Shown: piece after piece, positions 29,421 to 39,464 of the stretch
Numbering within the stretch: the first letter of the stretch is position 1
How the letters are laid out: every line of letters starts with the position of its first letter
Source of the DNA: Xanthomonas sp. SI
Lineage (GTDB): Bacteria > Pseudomonadota > Gammaproteobacteria > Xanthomonadales > Xanthomonadaceae
Length of the DNA stretch: 64,000 nucleotides
Direction of reading: 5' to 3'
NCBI RefSeq assembly: GCF_014236855.1
Contig: NZ_CP051261.1
Coordinates: 4,650,001 to 4,714,000, forward strand
The notes under the pieces: model-generated
Database searches by the model: none
What the model was told of the DNA's origin: nothing
What the model saw: only the letters and a program-made list of their open reading frames with translations
Position numbers and translations under genes: made by a program

Positions 29421-30029
29421 TCAGGTCTTCGGCGGCGCCCACTGCTTGAGGAAGTCGAAGAACTTCTTGCGGTCGTAGCCCTTGCCCTTTTCCAGTTCGC
29501 CGGTGAACTGCGAGTGCAGCAGCTTGCCGTCGGCATCGAGCACCAGCAGGTGCGGATAGGCCTCGATCTTCGGGTACTGGGCCAGGAACGCCTCGTTCTT
29601 GTTGTCGTCGCTGTAGTTGACCTTGACCCACACGTAGTTGGCGTCGCGGAAACTGCGCACCTCGGCGTCGCCCTCGATGAACTCGTCGAGGATGTGACAC
29701 CACGAGCACCACTCGCCGCCCACGTCGAGCAGGATGCGCTTGCCGCCGCGCTTGGCTTCCACTTCGGCCGTTTCCAGGTCGTTGGCCGGATCGCGGTTCG
29801 GATCGAACTGCGCGCCCAACGCCGCCGCGGCGGCCACGTCGGCAGCGGCGGGCGTGTTGCCCGAGGCCACCGGCTGGTTCGGATCGGCCACCGGCGGCTT
29901 CTGCACCGAGGTGTCCAGCGGCTTGGCCGGCGCCTGTTCCGGTTCCGGCGCAGGCGCCTTGTTGCAGCCGCTCAGGGCCAGCATCAGCGCCGCCGCGCTG
30001 CCTATCGTCTTGATCGTCTTGTTCGACAT
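29421..30029 (-). CDS. Thioredoxin-like lipoprotein
   Basis: A 202-residue protein with a lipoprotein signal (lipobox LSGC, Cys22), a Pro/Ala-rich linker and a thioredoxin-fold domain. The redox motif is GEWCSWCHILDEF (CxxC as WCSWC), a Thioredoxin_7/DsbD-gamma-like arrangement, with the cis-proline in KIEAYPHLLVLD. It should be a periplasmic, membrane-tethered reductase or chaperone for cysteine-containing substrates. The POT transporter gene ends 16 bp upstream, so the two are probably co-transcribed. Confidence 0.9.
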   Translation of the reverse strand: MSNKTIKTIGSAAALMLALSGCNKAPAPEPEQAPAKPLDTSVQKPPVADPNQPVASGNTPAAADVAAAAALGAQFDPNRDPANDLETAEVEAKRGGKRILLDVGGEWCSWCHILDEFIEGDAEVRSFRDANYVWVKVNYSDDNKNEAFLAQYPKIEAYPHLLVLDADGKLLHSQFTGELEKGKGYDRKKFFDFLKQWAPPKT

Positions 30030-30045
30030 TGCGATCTACCTCACG

Positions 30046-31569
30046 TCATTTGACACCGTGCATCAACTTGTTGATCAACGGTGCAATCAGGAACAACAAC
30101 ACACCCGAGCCGAGCAGGGCCCAGAAGCCGAAAGTGTAGCCCTTCAGCGCCGAGTCCACGGTCATGCCGGTCTCGCCGCTGACGCCTGCGGCGAAGATGC
30201 CGGACAGGTTGTTGCCGATCGCGGTGGACAGGAACCAGCCGCCCATCGCGAAGCCCACCACCTTGGTCGGCGCCAGCTTGGTGGTCATCGACAGGCCGAT
30301 CGGCGACAGGCACAGCTCGCCCACGGTCTGGATCACGTAGACCATGAACAGGGTCCAGAACGGGATCTTGCCGGAACCGTCGACCAGCGAGGACAAGGCG
30401 AACATCAGCAGCGCGAAGGCCAGGCCGTTGAAGATCAGGCCCAGGCCGAACTTGCGCGGGATCGACGGGTTGGACGACTTCAGCGCCACCCACAGCCACA
30501 CGAACACCGGGCCCAGCACCAGGATCGCCAGCGTGTTGACCGACTGGAACCAGCCGACCGGGAACATCCAGCCGCCCAGGTCGCGCTCGACGATGTTCTG
30601 CGCGAGGAAGTTGAACGAACTGCCGGCCTGCTCGAAGAACATGAAGAACATCACGTTGAACACGAACACGATCAGCATCGCGATCGAACGGTCGCGCGGC
30701 ACGCGGCCCTCGCGGATGCCTTCGACCAGGATCATCGCGCACAGCGCCACGAACAGCGCGGTGAGGATCCAGCCGAGGATGCCGGCATCGATCAGCAGCA
30801 GGCCGTAGGCCACCGGGATCACCACCAGCGTCGCCAGCAGCACCCCGATCGTGCGTCCCATGCCCTCGCCGCCGGCCGGCGGCCGGCCGACCGCGCCGAG
30901 CTGGCGGCGGCCGATCCAGAACCACACCAGGCTGATCAGCATGCCGATGCCGGAGGCGATGAACACGTACTTGTAGGCCGGCATCGCTTCGGTGCCGAAC
31001 AGCTTGTCGGCCAGCAGGCCGGTCAGGATCGGCGCGAAGAAGCCGCCGGCGTTGATGCCCATGTAGAAGATGGTGAAGCCCGAATCGCGGCGCGGATCGT
31101 TGAGCGGATACAGCTTGCCGACCATGGTCGACACGTTCGGCTTGAACAGGCCGTTGCCGGCGATGATCGTGGCCAGGCCGATCTTGAACACCTCTTCGTT
31201 CGGCACCGCGATCAGGAACAGGCCCACCGACATGACCACCGCGCCGATCAGCAGCGAGCGCTGGTAACCGATCAGCCGGTCGGCGACGAAGCCGCCGAAC
31301 AGCGCCGAGGCGTAGACCAGCGCCAGGTAGGCGCCGTACAGCCGGTTGGCCGGGGCCTCGCCCGCGCCGGAGCCCTGGAAGAACTCGGCCACGATGTACA
31401 GGGTCAGCGCCCAGCGAATCCCGTAGAACGCGAAGCGCTCCCAGAATTCGGTCATGAACAGCATCCACAATGGCCGCGGATGGCCCAGCAGGGTCTTGAA
31501 TTCGGGCGGTTGCGCTGGCGGCTGCGGCGGTGAGGCTGGGGGGTGCGACGCGACGTCGTCAACGCTCAT
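30046..31569 (-). CDS. POT-family proton-dependent oligopeptide transporter
   Basis: A 507-residue peptide:H+ symporter with 12-14 membrane helices. The TM1 ExxERFxYYG signature is present as EFWERFAFYGIR, the PTR2 motif as GNGLFKPNVSTMVG, and the later FYMGINAGGFFAPIL and VGELCLSPIGLS segments are conserved. The start is the ATG before a Pro/Gln-rich cytoplasmic leader. It imports di- and tripeptides and is followed 16 bp later by the thioredoxin-like lipoprotein gene. Confidence 0.94.
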   Translation of the reverse strand: MSVDDVASHPPASPPQPPAQPPEFKTLLGHPRPLWMLFMTEFWERFAFYGIRWALTLYIVAEFFQGSGAGEAPANRLYGAYLALVYASALFGGFVADRLIGYQRSLLIGAVVMSVGLFLIAVPNEEVFKIGLATIIAGNGLFKPNVSTMVGKLYPLNDPRRDSGFTIFYMGINAGGFFAPILTGLLADKLFGTEAMPAYKYVFIASGIGMLISLVWFWIGRRQLGAVGRPPAGGEGMGRTIGVLLATLVVIPVAYGLLLIDAGILGWILTALFVALCAMILVEGIREGRVPRDRSIAMLIVFVFNVMFFMFFEQAGSSFNFLAQNIVERDLGGWMFPVGWFQSVNTLAILVLGPVFVWLWVALKSSNPSIPRKFGLGLIFNGLAFALLMFALSSLVDGSGKIPFWTLFMVYVIQTVGELCLSPIGLSMTTKLAPTKVVGFAMGGWFLSTAIGNNLSGIFAAGVSGETGMTVDSALKGYTFGFWALLGSGVLLFLIAPLINKLMHGVK

Positions 31570-31673
31570 GCGGTGTTCCCTTGCGTATTCAGTATGGGCT
31601 GGGGCGATTCCCGGCCGGGCCGGGGAACGGGCGAGCATCACCGACAGTTGGCGCTGGCGTCAAATGGCCGGGA

Positions 31674-31701
31674 TTCGAGATTGGGGATTGGGGATTCGCA
31701 A
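31674..31701. repeat. GATTGGGGATTGGGGATTCG repeat
   Basis: A short direct-repeat block (GAGATTGGGGATTGGGGATTCGCAA) in the gap between kynA and the POT transporter. Related copies are at 53790-53877 and, as a fragment, near 875-898. Confidence 0.75.
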
Positions 31702-31767
31702 GCGCCCCCTCGGCCTGCGGCGGGTCATGCCGCCCGGCCACGCGCGTGCCTGGGCCGGCGTGCACGC

Positions 31768-32682
31768 TCAGGCTCCGAATTCCGCACTGCCGGCGGCCGC
31801 TCCCGGCAGCGCCGCATCGCGCCCGTCCGGCAGCCCCACCGAGGTGCGCACCTCGAACAATTCCGGGAAGAAGGTCAGCGCCAGCGCCTGCTGCAGGAAG
31901 CCCACGCCGCTGGAGCCGCCGGTGCCGCGCTTGAAGCCGATCACCCGCATCACCGTGCGCATGTGGCGGAAGCGCCACAGCTGAAACTGGGTCTCCAGGT
32001 CCACCAGGTCCTCGCACAGCGCATATTCGCGCCAGTAGCGGTCGGTGTTCTCGTAGATGCGCTCGAACACCGGCCGCAGCAGCGGATCGCTGACATGCGG
32101 CTGGCGCCAGTCGCGCGCCCGGTACTGCTCGGGAATCGCATGCCCGAAGCGGGTCAGGTAGCGCAGGAATTCCTCGTACAGGCTGGGCGCTTCCAACACC
32201 GCCTGCAATGTCGCCTGGCCGTGAGGGTCGTGGCCGAACACGCGCAGCATCTGTTCGTTCTTGTTGCCGAGCAGGAACTCGATGGTGCGGTATTGCAGCG
32301 ACTGGAAGCCCGACGCCGGGCCGAGCACGTCGCGGAAGCCCATGTATTCGGACGGGGTCAGCGTCTCCAGCACCGACCACTGCTCGGTCAGCTGGCGCAG
32401 CACCTGCTTGCTGCGCGCCAGCACCTTGCGGCATTGCCAGACCTCGTCGCGCTGCAGGTGCATGATCGCCGCGCGCAGCTCGTGCGCCAGCAGCTTCAGC
32501 CACAGCTCGGAGGTCTGGTGCTGGATGATGAACAGCATCTCGTCGTGGTGCGGCGGGTCCGACAGCGGCTGCTGCGCGGACAGCAGCTGATCCAGCCGCA
32601 GGTAGCCGCCGTAGGTGACGCGGCCTTCCAGGTCGGTATGGATGCCGGCTTCGAGCGGGCGCTGGTTCTGTTCGACGGGCAT
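31768..32682 (-). CDS. kynA: Tryptophan 2,3-dioxygenase
   Basis: Heme enzyme that opens the indole ring of tryptophan to N-formylkynurenine, the first step of the kynurenine route. In the 304-residue product the substrate-binding [20 protein letters not shown] block is near residue 46, the [20 protein letters not shown] block follows, and the heme-ligand region is in [24 protein letters not shown]. The chosen ATG gives [11 protein letters not shown] neighbouring kynureninase or arylformamidase is not in the window. Confidence 0.95.
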   Translation of the reverse strand: MPVEQNQRPLEAGIHTDLEGRVTYGGYLRLDQLLSAQQPLSDPPHHDEMLFIIQHQTSELWLKLLAHELRAAIMHLQRDEVWQCRKVLARSKQVLRQLTEQWSVLETLTPSEYMGFRDVLGPASGFQSLQYRTIEFLLGNKNEQMLRVFGHDPHGQATLQAVLEAPSLYEEFLRYLTRFGHAIPEQYRARDWRQPHVSDPLLRPVFERIYENTDRYWREYALCEDLVDLETQFQLWRFRHMRTVMRVIGFKRGTGGSSGVGFLQQALALTFFPELFEVRTSVGLPDGRDAALPGAAAGSAEFGA

Positions 32683-32848
32683 GGGCGGGGGACGGCGATC
32701 CGGGGCCGGCAAGGGTACCGCAGCGACGCCTGTCACATCCCGGTCAGCGGCCGGCGGCAAACTCGGGCAGAATCGAGCCGGCGCTTTGGGGAGCGCCGTC
32801 CGTCATCGTCGCAACTTGCGTCTTCAAGGATTGGGGAGAGTCTTCGTC

Positions 32849-35800
32849 ATGCGAACCATGCTGCTTCGTGCTGCAGTGTTGTCGTGCGCGCTTGCCTGTG
32901 CCGGCACCGGCCAGGCCCAGGTCGTCATCAGCCAGGTCTATGGCGGTGGTGGCAACAGCGGCGCCACCTACAAGAGCGATTTCGTCGAACTGCACAACAA
33001 CGGCAACCAGGCGGTGAGCCTGGCCGGCTGGTCGGTGCAGTACGCCTCGGCCGCCGGCAGCAGCTGGCAGGTCACCACGCTGGCCGGCAGCATCCCCGCC
33101 GGCGGCTACTACCTGGTCAAGCAGGCCGACGGCAGCGGCGGCAGCACCGCGCTGCCGACCCCGGACGCCACCGGCACCACCGCGATGAGCGGCACCGCCG
33201 GCAAGATCGCGCTGAGCAACGCGGCGACCGCGCTGAGCGGCGCCTGCCCCGCCGGCAACGTCGATTTCGTCGGCTACGGCAGCAGCGCCAGCTGCGCCGA
33301 AGGCAGCGCGCCGACCGCCGCGCCGAGCAACACCCTGGCGGTGCTGCGCGGCAACGGCGGCTGCAGCGACAGCGACAACAACAACGCCGACTTCGCCACC
33401 GGCGCGCCGACCCCGCGCAACAGCGCCGCGGCCGCCAACCTGTGCGGCGGCGGCAACCAGCCGGTAGCCAGCGTGGCCAACGTCAGCCGCGGCGAAGGCG
33501 ACAGCGGCAGCACCGCGTTCGTGTTCACCATCGCCCTGAGCCAACCGGCCGGCAGCGGCGGGGTGAGCTTCCGCGTCGCCACCCGCGACGGCAGCGCCAG
33601 CGCCGGCAGCGACTACCAGGCCGTGGCCGCGACCGACGTGACCATTGCCGCCGGCGAGAGCAGCGCGCAGATCAGCGTGCCGGTCAACGGCGACACCGCC
33701 AACGAACCCGACGAGACCTTCTACCTCGACATCACCGGCATCAGCGGCGCCCTGCCGGCCACGCTGACCGCCAGCGGGGTGATCCTCAACGACGACTTCA
33801 ACCTGGTGCCGATCCACAGCATCCAGGGCAGCGGCGCGCGTTCGCCGCTGGTCGGACAGATCGTCGCCACCAGCGGCATCGTCACCGCGCGCCGCAGCGC
33901 CGGCTTCTTCCTGCAGGCGCCCGACGCCCAGGCCGACGCCGATCCGCAGACCTCCGAAGGCATCTACGTCTACACCGGCAGCGCGCCGCCGGCCGAGGCC
34001 GCGGTGGGCAATGCGGTGCGGGTGCAGGCCACCGTGCTCGAATACGTGCCGACCGCCGACCCGACCCAGCCGCCGCTGACCGAGTTGGGCACCCCGACCG
34101 TGCTGCTGCAGTCCACCGGCAATCCGCTGCCGGCCGCGGTGACGCTGACCACCAGCTTCCCCGACCCGAACGGCGCCTACGACCAACTCGAACGCCTGGA
34201 GGGCATGCGCGTCACCGTGCCCAGCCTGACCGTCAACGCGCCCACCGGCGGCAGCGTCAACGAGACCAACGCCAGCGCCAGCAGCAACGGCGTGTTCCAT
34301 GCCGTGGTCACCGGCCTGCCGCGCGCCTGGCGCACCGCCGGCGTGCAGCAGCCCGACCCGCTGCCGGCCGGTTCCCCGGCCGACGTGCCGCGCTGGAACA
34401 CCAACCCGCAGGTGATCGCGGTGGGCAGCGCCGGCCTCGGCGGCGAGCGCATCGACGTGGCCGGCGGCTGCGTGGTGCTCGGCGTCAGCGGCCCGCTGGA
34501 CTACAGCTTCCGCCGCTACACGATCTATCCGGAAGCCGCGCCGACCGTGCAATGCAACGGCGCCGATCAGCCCAAGCCGGCCCCGGCGCCGCAGGCGGAC
34601 GACGTCAACGTCGCCACCTACAACATGGAACGCTTCTTCGACGACCAGAACGACCCGGCGATCGGCGAGCCGGTACTGACCGCGGCCGCCTACCAGGCGC
34701 GGCTCAACAAGGCCTCGCTGGCGATCCGCAACTACCTCAACACGCCCGACATCCTGGGCACGGTCGAAGTGGAAAACCTGAGCGTGCTGCAGACCCTGGC
34801 CGCGCGCATCAACAGCGATGCGGTCGCCGCCGGTCAGCCCGATCCGCAGTACGTGGCCTATCTGCAGGAAGGCAACGACGTCGGCGGCATCGACGTCGGT
34901 TTCCTGGTCAAGACCGGCGCGGTCGGCGCCGGCATCGCCCGCGTCGAAGTGCTCTCCGTCAGCCAGGAAGGCAAGGCCACCACCTGGACCGAGCCGGCCG
35001 GCGGCAGCAGCCTGCTCAACGACCGCCCGCCGCTGCTGCTGAAGGCGATCGTGCATTTCGCCGACGGCCGCACGCTGCCGCTGACCGTGGTCGAGGTGCA
35101 CCAGCGTTCGCTCAACGGCGCCGAGACCGACGACGCCAGCGGCCTGCGCATCCGCGCCAAGCGCCAGGCACAGGCGGTGTTCCTGGCCAACCTGCTGCAG
35201 GCGCGGCAAGCGGCCGATCCCGGCGAACAGCTGCTGGTGATGGGCGACTTCAACGCCTTCGAGTTCAACGACGGCTACGTCGATGCGATGGGCACGGTGA
35301 CCGGCCTGCCGTCGGCCGACGCGCAGACCGTGGTCGACGGCGACGGCGCCGACCTGGTCACGCCGGACCTGTACAACCTGACCCTGCTGTCCACGCCGGA
35401 CCAGAGCTATTCGTACGCCTACGACGGCAACGTGCAGTCGCTGGACCACATCCTGGCCAACCGCGCGCTGATGAACTCGGCGCAGGTCGCGACGCTGAGC
35501 GAAGGCCATGCGCGGCTCAACGCCGACTTCCCAGCCACCGCGCGCAACGACGCCAACTCGCCGGCACGGCTGTCCGACCACGATCCGGCGGTGGTGTTGC
35601 TCAAGCTCAAGCCGCTGCAGCGCGCCGACCTGAGCGTGACCGCGAACGCGGCCAATGCCGCGGTCTACGCCGGTGACACCATCCGCTACAGCGTCGAGGC
35701 CGGCAACGCCGGCCCGGATGCGGCGCGCTTCGCCGCGGTCGCCTTCGCCCTGGATGCAGCGGTGACGCCGACCGTGACCGCCGCTCCGGGCTGGGACTGC

Positions 35801-36412
35801 GCGGCCCCGGACGTGGCCGCGCAGACCGTGGTGACCTGCACCACGACGGCGTTCGCCGCCGGCGCCGCGCCGCGCTTCGAAGTGGCGGTGCCGGCCACGG
35901 CCGACCTGGTCGGGCGCACGCTGACCCTGGCCGCCTCGGTCGCCTCGCAGACCGAGGACCCGAACGGCGGCAACAACGGCGCCAGCGCCGCGGTCGCGGT
36001 GCAGGCCGCGCCCGCCGGCAACCTGGCGCTGCGCATCGACGGCCCGGCGACGCTGCCGCTGATCGCGTTCAGCGCCAACTACCGCATCGCCCTGGTCAAC
36101 CACGGCAATGCGCCGGTCAAGCGCGCCAGCCTGAGCGTCAGCGGCAACACCCTGTCGGTGCTGTCGCTGCTGGTGCCGCCGCGCGGCTGGCAGTGCGTAC
36201 GCCAGGCCCACGGCCTGCGCAGCGCGCAATACCAGTGCAGCACCCGCGCCGACCTGGCGCCGGGCGCCAGCACCGCGTTCACCCTGACCACCGCGACCCG
36301 CCCGCTGCCGGCCGACCGCAGCATCGTGATCGAAGCCAGCGCCAGCTCGGCCTCGCCCGACGCCGACCCGTCCGACAACGCCGCACGCTTCAGCACCCGC
36401 ATCGGCCGCTGA
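32849..36412 (+). CDS. ExeM-like secreted multidomain nuclease
   Basis: A 1187-residue extracellular protein. After a signal peptide (cleavage near GTGQAQ-VVI) come a lamin-tail domain (about 24-145; VISQVYGGGGNSGATYKSDF), a Calx-beta domain (about 205-305), an OB-fold region (about 310-420) and an endonuclease/exonuclease/phosphatase domain (about 585-915). The nuclease domain has VATYNMERFF, EVHQRS, MGDFNAFEFND (near 800), LDHILAN and SDHDPAVV. Two DUF11/CARDB-like beta domains follow. The order matches ExeM-type extracellular DNases that degrade DNA and affect biofilm in Shewanella. An intrinsic terminator follows. Confidence 0.92.
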   Translation: MRTMLLRAAVLSCALACAGTGQAQVVISQVYGGGGNSGATYKSDFVELHNNGNQAVSLAGWSVQYASAAGSSWQVTTLAGSIPAGGYYLVKQADGSGGSTALPTPDATGTTAMSGTAGKIALSNAATALSGACPAGNVDFVGYGSSASCAEGSAPTAAPSNTLAVLRGNGGCSDSDNNNADFATGAPTPRNSAAAANLCGGGNQPVASVANVSRGEGDSGSTAFVFTIALSQPAGSGGVSFRVATRDGSASAGSDYQAVAATDVTIAAGESSAQISVPVNGDTANEPDETFYLDITGISGALPATLTASGVILNDDFNLVPIHSIQGSGARSPLVGQIVATSGIVTARRSAGFFLQAPDAQADADPQTSEGIYVYTGSAPPAEAAVGNAVRVQATVLEYVPTADPTQPPLTELGTPTVLLQSTGNPLPAAVTLTTSFPDPNGAYDQLERLEGMRVTVPSLTVNAPTGGSVNETNASASSNGVFHAVVTGLPRAWRTAGVQQPDPLPAGSPADVPRWNTNPQVIAVGSAGLGGERIDVAGGCVVLGVSGPLDYSFRRYTIYPEAAPTVQCNGADQPKPAPAPQADDVNVATYNMERFFDDQNDPAIGEPVLTAAAYQARLNKASLAIRNYLNTPDILGTVEVENLSVLQTLAARINSDAVAAGQPDPQYVAYLQEGNDVGGIDVGFLVKTGAVGAGIARVEVLSVSQEGKATTWTEPAGGSSLLNDRPPLLLKAIVHFADGRTLPLTVVEVHQRSLNGAETDDASGLRIRAKRQAQAVFLANLLQARQAADPGEQLLVMGDFNAFEFNDGYVDAMGTVTGLPSADAQTVVDGDGADLVTPDLYNLTLLSTPDQSYSYAYDGNVQSLDHILANRALMNSAQVATLSEGHARLNADFPATARNDANSPARLSDHDPAVVLLKLKPLQRADLSVTANAANAAVYAGDTIRYSVEAGNAGPDAARFAAVAFALDAAVTPTVTAAPGWDCAAPDVAAQTVVTCTTTAFAAGAAPRFEVAVPATADLVGRTLTLAASVASQTEDPNGGNNGASAAVAVQAAPAGNLALRIDGPATLPLIAFSANYRIALVNHGNAPVKRASLSVSGNTLSVLSLLVPPRGWQCVRQAHGLRSAQYQCSTRADLAPGASTAFTLTTATRPLPADRSIVIEASASSASPDADPSDNAARFSTRIGR

Positions 36413-36437
36413 GCGCAACCGCCTTCGGGCAGAACAA

Positions 36438-36470
36438 GGGCGCGGCCGCAAAGCCGCGCCCTTTTCTTTT
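36438..36470 (+). terminator. Intrinsic terminator of the secreted nuclease gene
   Basis: GGGCGCGGC and GCCGCGCCC form a nine-base-pair stem around a six-base loop, followed by TTTTCTTTT, 25 bp after the stop codon. Confidence 0.9.
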
Positions 36471-36521
36471 GCGCTCGCTCCGTAACCCACGCTCGCCCTC
36501 GAAGCCGCCCTGCTGTTGCTC

Positions 36522-36680
36522 AAGCCCCTCTCCCCCTCGGGAGAGGGGTTGGGGTGAGGGTACGACGCGAAGCGACTCGCGGAGTTTGGGCGCACGAGGC
36601 TTCGCCCGTACCCTCATCCGCCCCTTCGGGGCACCTTCCCCCGAAAAGGGGGCCATGGTCCCGATGGGAGAAGGAACAGC
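36522..36680. repeat. CCCCTCTCCC-type repeat block
   Basis: One hairpin unit (36524-36563) in one orientation, a spacer with GCGAAGCGACTCGC, and a related unit (36609-36672) containing CCGCCCCTTCGGGGCACC and GATGGGAGAAGG. The same two-part structure occurs twice at 50427-50664. Confidence 0.85.
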
Positions 36681-36723
36681 CGCCACCTCGCCCTCCATTC
36701 GAATGCAGCCTTCGCTCCCGCTT

Positions 36724-37045
36724 CGAGCCTTTCGCTGTCGCTCTTGAGCTATTGCTGTTGCTCTTGCTGTTGCCGTGAGCTGTCGCTCTTAAAACTTCCC
36801 GCCTTAAAGCGAGCCGAGCACCGCAGTGGCGAGCGGCCGAAGAGGCGCCCTTGTTTGAGCGAAGCGAGTTTGGGCGCCGTGCCGCTCGCCGCGAGGAGCG
36901 CAGGGCACCGGTGCGGCTGTATCGCACCGGCTCGTGTCGGGCGGGAGCGGTTTTGGTTACTTTTGCCAAGACAAAAGTGACTCGCGCCGACCGGCGCGAA
37001 AGCTCTTGATCTTGCTCTTGCCGTCGCCATTGCTTTTGCGCAATC
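36724..37045. repeat. Intergenic mosaic element with GCT/CTT-rich ends
   Basis: About 320 bp bounded by low-complexity TTGCTGTTGCTCTTGCTG-like tracts (36745-36780 and 37008-37040). The core contains AAGCGAGCCGAGCACCGCAG, a GGCGCCCTTGTTTGAGCGAAGCGAG segment, and a hairpin whose arms are GTTACTTTTG and CAAAAGTGAC (36956-36982). Open frames here look non-coding. I have the impression this mosaic recurs in xanthomonad intergenic regions. Confidence 0.55.
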
Positions 37046-37302
37046 GCTCGAACGCCACAGCAGCCGCCATCACGCCCAACCCCAAACGTCCACCGATGGA
37101 CATCCGCAACCACCGCGCAGCCAACCACCGCAACGCAACAATCGCCCAAGTGAACGCCAGCAATGCGCAAAGCCCTCAAAGCGCAAGTTTTTGCTGCAAT
37201 CCAGCAAGATACCGTGCTGCGGTGCAGGACGGCTTTTGTGCACGCCATCCTTAACATGCCGAGTCATATCATTTGAAACTTGTTGTCGAGAGTGCCGCTG
37301 TC

Positions 37303-38391
37303 ATGACCATCGCCGCCCAGTTCGAAATCGAATACCTGCAGTACCTCGACGCGGACGGCCAGCCGGCCCGCGACGCCCTCCCGGCCGACTCGGCCAACCC
37401 GCAGACCCTGCTGGCGCTGTTCAAGCAGATGCTCTACGTGCGCACCTTCGACAGCAAGGCCGTGGCCCTGCAACGCACCGGCAAGCTCGGCACCTACGCC
37501 TCGTGCCTGGGCCACGAAGCCACCCACATCGGCATCGGCGCCTCGATGCGCAGCGGCGACGTGCTGGCGCCCAGCTACCGCGAATACGGCGCCATGTTCA
37601 TGCGCGGCGTGCGCCCGCGCGAGGTGCTGCTGTACTGGGGCGGCGACGAACGCGGCAGCGACTTCCTGCGCGATTCCGACGCCGCCAAGGACTTCCCGAT
37701 CTGCGTACCGATCTCCACCCAGTGCCTGCACGCCGCCGGCTCGGCGCTGGCGTTCAAGCTGCGCGGCGAAGGCCATGTCGCCGTCGCCACCTGCGGCGAC
37801 GGCGGCTCCTCCAAGACCGATTTCTATGCCGCGCTCAATTCCGCCGGCGCCTACCAGCTGCCGCTGATCCTGTGCGTGATCAACAACGGCTGGGCGATCT
37901 CGGTGCCGCGCGCGGCGCAGACCGGCGCGCAGACCCTGGCGCAGAAGGGCCTGGCCGGCGGCCTGCACTGCCTGCAGGTGGACGGCAACGACCTGATCGC
38001 GGTGCTGGAAGCGATGCGCCAGGCGCGCGAGCGCGCGCTGAGCGGCCAGGGCGGCAGCGTCATCGAATTCATGACCTACCGCCTGTCCGACCACACCACC
38101 GCCGACGACGCGCGCCGCTACCGCGACGAGACCGAGGTCAAGCAGGCCTGGGAGCGCGAGCCGCTGACCCGGCTGCGCACCTGGCTGACCGCGCAGGGCC
38201 TGTGGAACGAGGCCGAGGAAGCGGCGTGGAAGCAGGAATGCGCGCGCCTGGTCGACATCGAGGTCGATGCCTACCTGGCCACCCCGGTGCAGCCGGTGGA
38301 AGCGATGTTCGATTACCTGTATGCCGATCCGCCGCCGGACCTGCTCGCGCAGCGCGCCGACGCCATCGCCCTGGAGCAGCGCCATGGATGA
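37303..38391 (+). CDS. 2-Oxoacid dehydrogenase E1 component, alpha subunit
   Basis: A 362-residue thiamin-diphosphate subunit of a pyruvate or branched-chain 2-oxoacid dehydrogenase. The TPP motif is complete (GDGGSSKTDF ... CVINNGWAIS). The E1-alpha landmarks YVRTFDSKAV, GLGHEATHIG as CLGHEATHIG, and SYREYGAMFMRG precede it, and YRLSDHTTADDARRYR follows. The ATG giving MTIAAQ is preferred over an upstream TTG. It heads a four-gene operon with E1 beta, an SH3-like protein and E2. The Gram-positive/mitochondrial-like alpha2beta2 layout differs from AceE; substrate (pyruvate or branched-chain acid) cannot be settled here. Confidence 0.93.
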   Translation: MTIAAQFEIEYLQYLDADGQPARDALPADSANPQTLLALFKQMLYVRTFDSKAVALQRTGKLGTYASCLGHEATHIGIGASMRSGDVLAPSYREYGAMFMRGVRPREVLLYWGGDERGSDFLRDSDAAKDFPICVPISTQCLHAAGSALAFKLRGEGHVAVATCGDGGSSKTDFYAALNSAGAYQLPLILCVINNGWAISVPRAAQTGAQTLAQKGLAGGLHCLQVDGNDLIAVLEAMRQARERALSGQGGSVIEFMTYRLSDHTTADDARRYRDETEVKQAWEREPLTRLRTWLTAQGLWNEAEEAAWKQECARLVDIEVDAYLATPVQPVEAMFDYLYADPPPDLLAQRADAIALEQRHG

Positions 38392-38476
38392 GCTCAGCCC
38401 TCGCCTTGCCGATACGGCCGCCACGCATGCGGCCGGCACCGCCCACAGCGCGGCCACAGCGCGCGGAGACCAGTCC

Positions 38477-39463
38477 ATGACCAGCACCCCCATCACCCTG
38501 ATCGAAGCCGTCACCCAGGCCCTGGCCTGGGAACTGCAGCACGACCCGTCGGTGCTGGTGCTGGGCGAGGACGTGGGCGTCAACGGCGGCGTGTTCCGCG
38601 CCACCGCCGGCCTGCAGCAGCGCTTCGGCGCGCAGCGCGTGCTGGACACCCCGCTGGACGAAACCACCATCGCCGGCCTGAGCGTCGGCCTGGCCGCGCA
38701 GGGCATGAAGCCGGTGGCCGAAGCGCAGTTCGACGGCTTCGTCTACCCGATGGTCGATCACCTGATCTGCCACGCCGCGCGCCTGCGCAATCGCACCCGC
38801 GGTCGCCTGCACTGCCCGATGGTGTTGCGCGTGCCGTGGGGCGGCGGGATCCGCGCGCCGGAGCACCACAGCGAGGCCAACGAAGCCATCTTCACCAACG
38901 TGCCGGGCTTGCGCGTGGTGCTGCCGTCCTCGCCGCAGCGCGCCTACGGCCTGCTGCTGGCGGCGATCCGCGAGCCGGATCCGGTGATCTACATGGAGCC
39001 CAAGCGCCTGTACCGCCAGTACAAGGAAGTGGTCGCCGACGATGGCGAGGCGCTGCCGCTGGACGTGTGCTTCGTGCTGCGCGAGGGCAGCGACGTGACC
39101 CTGGTCGCCTGGGGCGCGCAGGTCAAGGAAGCGCTGGAAGCGGCCGACAAGCTGGCCGCCGACGGCATCAGCGCCGAGGTCATCGACGTGGCCACGCTGC
39201 GCCCGCTGGATTTCGACACCATCGCCGAATCGGTGGCGCGTACCGGCCGCTGCGTGATCGTGCAGGAGGCCCCGCGTAGCGCCGGCTTCGGCGCCGAGAT
39301 CGCCGCGCGCCTGGCCGAGCAGTCGATGTACGACCTGGTCGCGCCGGTGCAGCGCGTGACCGGCTACGACACCCACATTCCCTTGTTCCGGCTGGAGATG
39401 AAATACCTGCCGAGCGTGGACAAGATCGTTGCGGCGGCCAAGCGTGCCGTCGCCGCAGGCTGA
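38477..39463 (+). CDS. 2-Oxoacid dehydrogenase E1 component, beta subunit
   Basis: A 328-residue transketolase-like subunit completing the E1 heterotetramer. LGEDVGVNGGVFRATAGL contains the glutamate that activates TPP. TPLDETTIAGLSVGLA, EAQFDGFVYPMVDHL and RVPWGGGIRAPEHHSE follow, and the C-terminal half has VIDVATLRPLDFDTI and EAPRSAGFGAEI. The ATG at 38477 has GGAG upstream. An alternative ATG at 38384 would overlap the alpha gene by eight bases and add 31 poorly structured residues. Confidence 0.93.
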   Translation: MTSTPITLIEAVTQALAWELQHDPSVLVLGEDVGVNGGVFRATAGLQQRFGAQRVLDTPLDETTIAGLSVGLAAQGMKPVAEAQFDGFVYPMVDHLICHAARLRNRTRGRLHCPMVLRVPWGGGIRAPEHHSEANEAIFTNVPGLRVVLPSSPQRAYGLLLAAIREPDPVIYMEPKRLYRQYKEVVADDGEALPLDVCFVLREGSDVTLVAWGAQVKEALEAADKLAADGISAEVIDVATLRPLDFDTIAESVARTGRCVIVQEAPRSAGFGAEIAARLAEQSMYDLVAPVQRVTGYDTHIPLFRLEMKYLPSVDKIVAAAKRAVAAG

Positions 39464-39464
39464 C

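Noticed and set aside
36520..37257. Several open frames in the repeat mosaic upstream of E1 alpha
   Set aside because: They are built from repeat sequence and low-complexity tracts, with no ribosome site or domain.
38384..38476. Upstream ATG for the E1 beta gene
   Set aside because: It would add 31 Ala/Thr/His-rich residues and overlap the alpha gene; the ATG at 38477 has a better Shine-Dalgarno and gives the usual family N-terminus.
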